A stretch of 34,642 nucleotides of DNA, from positions 1 through 34,642 of the forward strand of contig JAFIGH010000053.1 of the NCBI GenBank assembly GCA_020831525.1. Reading direction: 5' to 3'. This document shows, one piece after another, positions 14,835 through 23,800 of the stretch. The notes under the pieces are model-generated. The model did not search any database, was not told the DNA's origin, and worked only from the letters and a program-made list of their open reading frames with translations. The stretch is from Opitutales bacterium. Its GTDB lineage: Bacteria; Verrucomicrobiota; Verrucomicrobiia; Opitutales; Oceanipulchritudinaceae. The position numbers and the translations under genes were made by a program. The first letter of the stretch is position 1; each line of letters begins with the position of its first letter.

Positions 14835-14856
14835 ATTCTGATATTAGAATTTTTTA
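14835..14856 (+). terminator. Weak AT-rich hairpin with T-run between secretin and giant gene
   Basis: ATTCT / AGAAT around GATATT, followed by TTTTTT. The stem is short and AT-only at its base, so it could at most attenuate read-through from pilQ. It may equally be part of a promoter region for the giant gene. Confidence 0.3.
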
Positions 14857-14875
14857 CAACCAACCCTTGTTCACA

Positions 14876-17800
14876 ATGAAACGTACGCTTAAATTCGCTA
14901 AACGCTTTGCAGTAAAGTGTTCCCTCGCAGCGCTTGCTCTGACCCTTTTCCCGCCCGCCCTCGCGTACTCCCAATTAACGGAATACCCTTTCGGTGCGAG
15001 AGGAGCCGCTTTTCTTGACACGTGGTCTTGGGCGCATCCTGTTTCCGACGGAGAGCCGGCTTACAACGACCTCATCGAAGCAAACGGTAATGTGATAGCC
15101 GTTGGCGACGGTGGTCGAATTACCGTTTCAGTTGACGGAAACGAGTGGGCCTCTCCCGTTTTCCCTACGGCTGAAGACCTCTATGGCGTTACATTTGGTT
15201 CCAGTGAGGGTGCGTTTTACGCGGTAGGCGACGCGGGCACGGTTCTGCGAAGCACCGACATGGAGACTTGGGATGTTGTTCCCCCGAACGGGGACTTGAC
15301 CGTTGATATCGACCTGCGGGGGATCGCTTACCTTGGCGGTGGAGCCTACGCCGCGGTGGGTTTGAACGGTGTGATTCTGCACTCCACGGACGGAACAACA
15401 TGGATGGACGTCTCCGTGAGCGGCTTCACAGTTGATCTTGCTGCTGTTGCATCCGTCAGTCCGGGAGATCCGTATGTGGCAGTGGGAAGTGCGGGGACAA
15501 TTCTTTCTTCTGAAAACGGCACTGATTGGGATATTGTTCAGACCGGATTGGAGTTCGATCTCAATGCTGTTTACGCCCCACAAGGCGGGATGTATGGTTG
15601 GCAGTATTTTGCTGTCGGTGATTCGGGGATTATACTGTCTTCGGTTGATGGAACATCGTGGTCGACGCGCTTCTCGGAAACCACCTATGCTTTGACGGGA
15701 ATTCAATCGGGGAACGGCCTGCTCGTTGCCGTTGGTGACTCAGGACGATTGGTTATGTCCCGCGACGGTGAATTGTGGTTTGAGACGCTGACGCGATTTC
15801 CAGTCAATTTAAAGGCCGTCGTTTTTAATCAAGACGAATTTTATGCAGCCGGGGAGAATCACACCATTTTCCAAGGTCTTTCAGTTGATGGAAGTTGGTG
15901 GCCGGACTCGATTACTTGGACAGTTAGAGAAACCACAAGCAGCATTACACTTCACTCTGCTGCCAATGGTAACGGGTTGCGGGTCGCTGTCGGTGATGAC
16001 GGGTTGATTTTGACCTCATCCGATGGGGCCGCATGGAGCCCTGTGGAGGGCCTGCCGACTAGCGACGAGGATCTCTTTGGTGTCACCTTTGCGGACGGTC
16101 TGTTTATTGCTGTGGGTCAAGAGGGGACGATACTCCGGTCAATTGACGGCGAGAACTGGTCGTTTGCCGCCAGCGTTCCGACTGTGAACACTCTCAATGA
16201 CGTGCATTGGTCTGATGGGCAATTTGTAGCAGTCGGGGACAATTTCACTATCTTGACATCGGCTGATGGAGACAACTGGAGTCTTCGTACAACGGGAACC
16301 GGACAAAATCTTGTCAGTGTGGCACACGGGAATGATGTTTGGGTTGCGGTGGGCGACCAAGGGCTTGTGTTGACTTCTGAACACGGGACTTCGTGGCGCT
16401 CGCGTTTCAGCAACACGCAGAGCGATTTGAAGGGTGTTTCATTCGGTAGCGGAAAGTTTGTCGCAGTTGGAAGCGGCGGTACGGTTCTTACGTCGACATT
16501 CGCCAGTTCGTGGACCTATCGCGTATCCGGCACAACTTCGGATCTTCATAGTTCGGTTTTCGTTGACGGCGTGTTTTTGGCGGTTGGCAAGGATTTCACG
16601 TTTGCCACCTCGCTCAATGGCATAGACTGGTCCGCGCAGGAAAGCGGAATCGGGAATAGCTTGAACCACATCGATTATATGGACGGGCTGTTCGTGGCCG
16701 TTGGTGAGTTTGAGTCAATCCTCACAGCGAGCAGTGTGCTTCCTCCCGGGTTGGATCGCTGGCTTATCAGGAGCCCTCTCCCGAGTGGCCCTGCATTGGA
16801 AGAGGTGATCTATGCCGACGGAAAGTATGTCGCGGTTGGTGACGAGGGGGTGCTTCTTGTTTCGACAGACGGTCGTAACTGGAACATCAAGGACACAGGT
16901 GTCCAAGACAGCATTACCGGCGTGGCCTACGGGAACGGACGATTTGTTGCTGTTGGTGGACAGAACCTTCTCGTTTCTCCGGATGCCATCACATGGACCG
17001 TCCAGGAAACATGGATTGTTCCAATATACAAGGTGGCTTTCGGGAATGACCGGTTTGTTGCGGTCGGTGCTTCGTCTCACATTATCACGTCCCAAGATGG
17101 AATCATCTGGGCCGGAGGGCAGGTCAACGCGGATGGGCAGCAATTGCATGATGTTCGATACGAAGCCGACAGAAACCGCTTTATTGTTGTTGGTGCGCCG
17201 GCGGAAATGACAACTGTGTTCAATACGAGGGAACTGGTTCCTCAGGACCCGTTAATTGATCCGGATATTGTGTTTTCTTATCCGGAAACGAGTGTCACCC
17301 AAATTTACACATCGGCAAACGGTATCAATTGGGAGAGAGTTCAGCCGCCTCTCACTGTCACCCCGACGAGGCTCATACCGACTCAAGACGGCGTGGCTCC
17401 CGATCCTTTGCCGGAGTGGCTGTCGAGGACATTGAAGACGGTTAGTTACGGAAATGATTATTTCCTCGCCGCAGGCGAAGGCGTTGAGTTGATCGGAATC
17501 GATGTGCCTGCCTTTGACGATCCGTTTGGTCAGGCGCGTGAGGCGGGGCAAGGCCGTTCCTGGAGAATTCAGGCCCTTGGCGGAGTGACTGTGAATGGCT
17601 CAGTTTTTGGTGACGGCAGAGGCAATCCCCGGTTTGTTCTTGTGGGAGAAAACGGAGCTGTCTTTGCCCGCGATCCGGCTGGCATCAGTTTTCCTGGGAT
17701 CATCGAAAACCTCAACAGCGTTACCTACGGAGCGGGTCAATACGTTGCGGTGGGCGATAACTCGCGTATCCTCACGTCACCTGACGGCCAGTTTTGGCAA

Positions 17801-20800
17801 CTGCGCTCGCAGTCCGTGCTCGACTCCTTTAATGCGATCACCTCGATACCCGGACAGTATGTAGTCGTAGGAGACATGGGCCGTGTGTTTGTTTCCGGGA
17901 ATGCGGTGGATTGGGAGGAGGCCACAACTCCGACACAGTTGGGACTTCGGGCAATAGCGAGAAGCGGCTCGCGTTATATTGCTGTCGGCGATGCCGGGAT
18001 GATCCTCACCTCTCCAGACGGTAGCACGTGGCAGCAGAGGGTTTCGGGGACCTTGAGCACTTTGAATTCGATTGCGCGAAGTCCCACCGGAGTCGTTGTG
18101 GCTGTAGGTGCAAACGGTGAGGTCATTCGTTCGAACGACTCTTCGATCGGAAGCTGGACAATCGTTGAAAGCGGCATTTTGGCTGAACTGCATGAGGTTA
18201 TCTTCAGTGACCTTCTTGACATTTTTATTGCTGTCGGTGAGAGCGGGACCGTTCTTACTTCGGACGATTTAGGTGCTACATGGAACCTCAGTACAGATTT
18301 CGGAGGGATGCCTCTTTACGCTGTGTCCGAGTCCGAAGAGGTGCTTGTTGCAGTTGGAGAAGGCGGTCGGATTTTCACATCCGAAGACGGAATCCTCTGG
18401 GAGGCACGGTTCTCCGGAACCTCCAATGCGCTCAATGCTGTTTCGTATGGAGACGGAATTTTTCTCGCCACGGGTGCCGAGGGAATCGCGCTCTCGTCTA
18501 CTGACGATGGCCGGACTTGGTTCAGGCGTCATGCAAACACGGGGTATGCGCTCAACGGCATTGACTTCCGCAACGGTTTCTTTACCGCTGTAGGATCGTT
18601 TTCAACTATTATAACTTCCGGAGACACAGAGTCGAAGTTTGATCAGACCATCCAGTTCGCTCCGATTAGTGAAAAGACCATTGCGGACGGGTCGTTCGCG
18701 CTGAGCGCTCAATCGACGAGCGGCTTGCCGGTCTCGTTTGAGATTGTATCCGGACCTGCGACCGTTGATGAGAATATTGTCACTCTCACAGGTGAAGCAG
18801 GCAACGTTGTCATCCGTGCGATCCAGCCGGGTAACGCGAATTTTCGCCCTGCTCCGCCGGTAGAGCAGTCGTTCCGCGTTACGGTTGCGACCCAGGAAAT
18901 TACCTTTGCTCCGCTGGAGAACATTGTCTTCGGCAGTGGACCCGTAACTTTGGAGGCTACCTCCGACAGCGGATTGCCGGTGCGCTTTGAAGTTGAATCA
19001 GGCCCTGCCGCGCTGTCGGGAAACACTTTGTCCATCAACGGTACTGGAACGGTGACCGTGGTTGCCCGGCAGGACGGTGACGAGGAGTTCAGCGAAGCCG
19101 TTCCGGTGGCGCGCTCCTTCGAGGTTTTGCCCGCTCCGCAAACGATCACCTTCCAACAGCCGGGCGAATACACGCTTGGTGATCCGCCTGTGCCGCTAAT
19201 TGCTTCCGCAAGCTCCGGTCTTCCCGTTGAGTTCCGTGTTGCTTCGGGTCCAGGTGTGATCGACGGAACCAATCTTGTTATCGACGGTACGGGTGTGATC
19301 TTGGTCGAAGCCCGCCAACCGGGTAGCGACTTGTATGAGCCCGCCGTAACGGTGGTGCGTGAGGTTGTGGTTGGTCCCGCTTCAACAGGAAACTTTTGGA
19401 CAGCGATTCCGGCGCCGGTGCAAAGCGACCTTTTTGATGTTATCTTTGCGGGAACCGGCGCCGAACCGCGGTTTGTCGCCGTTGGTTCTCAGCAGACTGT
19501 CGTTTCCTCCGGAACGGGAACAGGTTGGTCGTTGCGTTCCTTCGGCAGCGCCAACCTCACAAGTATTGTGTTCGGGAACAATAGTTTCCTTGCCTCTGGG
19601 TTGGAGGGAACGCGCTTGCGTTCTTCCGATGGGCTGGACTGGAACCCGCTTTCTGCACCGCTGGTCGCCTCGGTCAATTCTATGGCTTACGGCAGAGGGC
19701 TTTATGTGGTTGCCGGGCAGAACGGTTTCATTGCAACCTCTCCGGATGGCTCGGATTGGACGACCCGTGACAGTGGGACGCCGAACAGCCTGTTTTCTGT
19801 GATTTACTCCGAAGGCGAGTTTCTCGCTGCCGGTGACGGTATCATTCTCCGCTCGGAGGACGGACGGAATTGGACGCCGGTCTTCACCGCGCAAGGCGAC
19901 GGCTTTCGTGGCTTGGCGAGAAACGGAGACCGTATTGTTGTCGTCGGCGAGAGTTCGATTGTGTGGAGTTCCGTGGACAACGGAGGGACATGGTCGCTCG
20001 GGCTCGGCGTCATGGGTAATCTCAACGCCGTCGCCCATGGTGCGGGCCGATTCGTTGCCGTCGGTGAAGATGGAGTCATCTTCACCTCCGCTGACGGGCG
20101 GGAGTGGACTCCGCGCGCGTCCAACACGGAAGTTACTCTTCGTAGCATTGCTTACACGCATAATGTCTTTGTGGTCGTCGGCGACGGAGGGACTATCCTG
20201 ACGACCGCCGAAAGCAGCACGGAAGTTTCCGCGAAGACGGCGCAGTCGATCAGCTTCGCGGCGCTGCCGGACGTGTCGTATGACACGGGGAGTGTGTCGC
20301 TCTCGGCAAGCGCGGAGAGCGGACTGCCTGTGCGCTTCGGCGTGTCTTCGGGCCCGGCGGTGCTGGAGAGCGACGGTGCGACGCTGACGCTTACGGGCGT
20401 CGGCGAGCTGGTCGTGCGCGCAAGCCAGCCCGGCGACTCGACGTATGCGCCCGCGGCGGAGGTGGAGCGGCGCTTCACGGTGAGTCCGGGAGCGAACGCC
20501 ATCGACTTCCCGGCGCTTGCGGACGCGGCCTTCGGGGACGCGCCGGTTGCGCTGGCGGCGAGTGCTTCGAGCAGTCTGCCTGTGAGCTTCGAACTGGTCT
20601 CGGGTCCGGCTGAGCTGGACGGCGACGTCCTGACGCTGACCGGAGCGGGTGAAGTGACGGTGCGCGCTCTGCAGGGCGGGGACGCGTTCCACGCTGCGGC
20701 CGCGCCTGTGGAGCGCAGCTTCACGGTGGCGCGGGCGGCGCAGACGATCAGTTTTGACGTGCCCGCGGCGGTGACGCTCGGCTCGGCTCCGCTGGAGCTG

Positions 20801-23800
20801 GAAGCGAGTGCTTCGAGCGGTCTGCCGGTGAGCCTCGCGCTGGTCTCGGGACCGGGCGAGCTGGACGGCGGCGTGCTGACCATCACGGGCTCGGGCAGCG
20901 TTGTCGTGGAAGCGTCGCAGTCCGGCGACGCGGACTGGGCCGCGGCCGCGGCGGTGACGCGCACGATCACGGTGACCAGCGTTGACGTGGGCGAGTTCTG
21001 GCGCGTGCTGGGCGTGCCTTCGTCGGCGGATCTTGAGGACGTGATCCACGCCAACGGGCGCTTTGTCGCGGTGGGCGCGGGCCAGACCGTGCTCGAATCG
21101 GCGGACGGGGAGACGTGGACGGGCCGCTCGAGCGGTTCGGTCGACCTCGGCGCGGTGGCCTTCGGAAACAACCGTTTCCTCGCTGCGGGCGATGCCGGCA
21201 CCCGGCTTGTTTCGTCGAGCGGGACGAGCTGGAGCCCGCTGTCGGGTCCGTTGAACGAGGCGGTTCGCTCGCTTGCCTACGGGCAGGGACTGTATGCCGC
21301 GGTCGGAGTGAACGGCGGGCTGCTGACCTCGCCTGACGGCGTCGGATGGACGGCGCGCGAGACGGGCACGGCGGACGATCTGCGCGCGGTGACCTATTTT
21401 GACGGCGTGTTTTACGCCGTGGGCGGCGGCTCCGTGCTGCGTTCGCGGGACGGCCGCGGGTGGACCCTGGCGCTGTTCTCGGCGCAGGACGACCTGCGCG
21501 GCGTGACGGTGCGTCCGGATGACGGGCGGATCGTCGTGGTGGGCGCGGACTCGACGGTGTGGCACAGCGACGACGGCGAGACGTGGACGCTGGGCGACGT
21601 GATCGAAGCGGACCTCAACACGGTCTCGTCGGGGGCGGGCGTGTTCCTCGCGGCGGGCGAGAACGGCGCGCTGTACCGCTCGGCGGACGGGCAGAGCTGG
21701 AACGCGGTGGCGAGCGGGACAAGCGCTTCGCTTCGCGGCTCGGCGTTCGTGGAGAACATGTTCGTTATCGTCGGCGAAAACGGCGTGGTTCTCACCAGCG
21801 CGGAGGCGGGGCAGAGCCCCGAGTCGAAGACGGCGCAGTCGATCAGCTTCGCGGCGCTGCCGGACGTGTCGTATGACACGGGGAGTGTGTCGCTCTCGGC
21901 AAGCGCGGAGAGCGGACTGCCTGTGCGCTTCGGCGTGTCTTCGGGCCCGGCGGTGCTGGAGAGCGACGGTGCGACGCTGACGCTCACGGGCGTCGGCGAG
22001 GTGGTCGTGCGCGCAAGCCAGCCCGGCGACTCGACGTATGCGCCCGCGGCGGAAGTGGAGCGGCGCTTCACGGTTCTCGGGCGTTCCCAGACGATTACGT
22101 TTGGTCCGATCCAGGACAAGGTCTTCGGCGGTTCGGACTTTTTCCTAACCGCGACGGCGACAAGCGGCTTGCCGGTGAGCTTCGAACTGATCTCCGGACC
22201 TGTCGAGTTGGACGGAGACCGTGTCTCGATCACGGCCGCGGGCGTTGTGATTATCCGTGCGGTGCAGGAAGGAAATGACATCTACTCACCTGCGGCACCG
22301 GTGGAGCAGTCGTTCACGGTCGCTCGTGCTTCACAGACGATCACGTTCGACACTGTTGCCACGATGGAGGAAAATGATCCTCCTGCGCAGCTCGAGGCTT
22401 CTTCCACGAGCGGTTTGCCGGTTGAGTTTGCGGTGTTGTCCGGCCCGGGCCGTGTTGTTGAGGGAAGCCGCCTCGAGGCTGAAGGGGTTGGAACGATTGT
22501 CGTTGAGGCTTCGCAGCCGGGGGACGACAATTACAGCGCCGCTGTGAGCGTATCCCGCGAGGTCGTGGTTCTTCCCGCTGGACCGGCCAGTGAATGGCTG
22601 CCTGCTGTCAGCGGAACTGCCGCGGATCTCTTCGGCGTTGGTTTCGCCGGACATCGTTTCTACGCGGTAGGTACGGACCTGCGTATCCTCGAGGGTTCCC
22701 GCAGCGGAGAAACTTGGACTGCCCGGACGTCGGGTTCGAGCACCTTGCGCGGTATCGCGTCCGGTGCGGGCCGGTATGTCGCAGTGGGTGACTCGGGCGT
22801 GGCGTTACGTTCGGATGATGGTGTATCATGGCAGCTCGCCGGCAGCGGCGCGAATGTGCCACTGAACGATGTCGTTTACGCGAACGGCCGCTTTGTTGCG
22901 GTCGGTGCCGGTGGCACTGTATATACTTCTCCTGACGGAGTTGTATGGTCTTCCGGTGTGTCCGGTGTCTCGCAGAACCTGCTGGGAGTCGCCTACGGGG
23001 GAGGAAGGTTTGTCGCTGTAGGCGGCAATGTCATTCTCACTTCGTTCGACGGTGCCTCATGGACAGTGTTTGAGAGCGGGCTACCGGTAACATTGCGTTC
23101 CGTCGCTTACGGAAACAACCGGTTTGTCGTCATCGGAGAAGACTTCACAACATGGACTTCGACGGACGGTTCGTCATGGTTCGTTGGACACAGAGGAGGT
23201 CCGGAGATGTTTGGTGTCGCCTACGGTGTCGACCGTTTCATAGCCGTTGGCGCTGAAGGCAGTGTGTTTACTTCTGTAGACGGGGCTTCGTGGATTGCTC
23301 GTTCGGCGGGGGTTGACGTGACTCTGCGTGACGTCGCGTTCGCTGACGAACAGTTCGTCATTGTCGGTGATGGTGGAACAATTCTTGTCTCCGGCACCCT
23401 GCTTGTTAAGTCGCCGCAGGTGATCGATTTTCCGGCGATTCCTGATCGCGCATATACCGACGGGCCTTTGATTCTCGAAGCCACCGCCAGCAGCGGACTT
23501 CCCGTGTCTTTCGCCGTTGTCTCCGGTCCGGCCGTAATCCAGTCAGACCGTCGGACGTTGGCATTTTCCGGTGCGGGCGAAGTCACGGTTCGGGCTATTC
23601 AGGGTGGAAACATTAATTACGAACCGGCGACGCAAGTAACGCGTACGTTCCAGGTACGGGGCCAAGCCGATGACGGCGATTTTGTCGCACAAACCTTCCG
23701 GGATCTATTGTATCGGGAAGCTACGACGGCGGAAGTTTCCACGTGGAAGACATACTTGCGGCACCGGTCGAGAGCAGAATTTGTCGAGTCCCTTCTGAAA

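Larger units (their letters stand above)
19391..23660 (+). repeat. Tandem propeller-plus-Ig supermodules inside the giant gene
   Basis: Three successive units begin with a related F-W/E-W start (Trp codons at 19397, 20999 and 22595), spaced 1602 and 1596 nt apart (534 and 532 codons). Each unit holds one seven-blade propeller followed by three, three and one Ig-like domains. Blade-by-blade similarity between units one and two (for example L-E-G-T-R-L-R-S-S-D-G versus D-A-G-T-R-L-V-S-S-S-G, and I-V-V-V-G in blade five) shows that they arose by duplication. Confidence 0.8.

Noticed and set aside
19382-21565. Long open frame on the minus strand inside the giant gene (about 727 codons)
   Set aside because: It lies wholly antisense to a clearly coding repeat protein, and its composition (Arg/His/Ala) is what GC-rich codons give in the opposite frame. 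No domain is visible.
20232-22074. The direct repeats as a CRISPR array or insertion sequence ends
   Set aside because: Only two copies, 250 bp long, both coding in frame for an Ig-like domain; no spacers, transposase or inverted termini.
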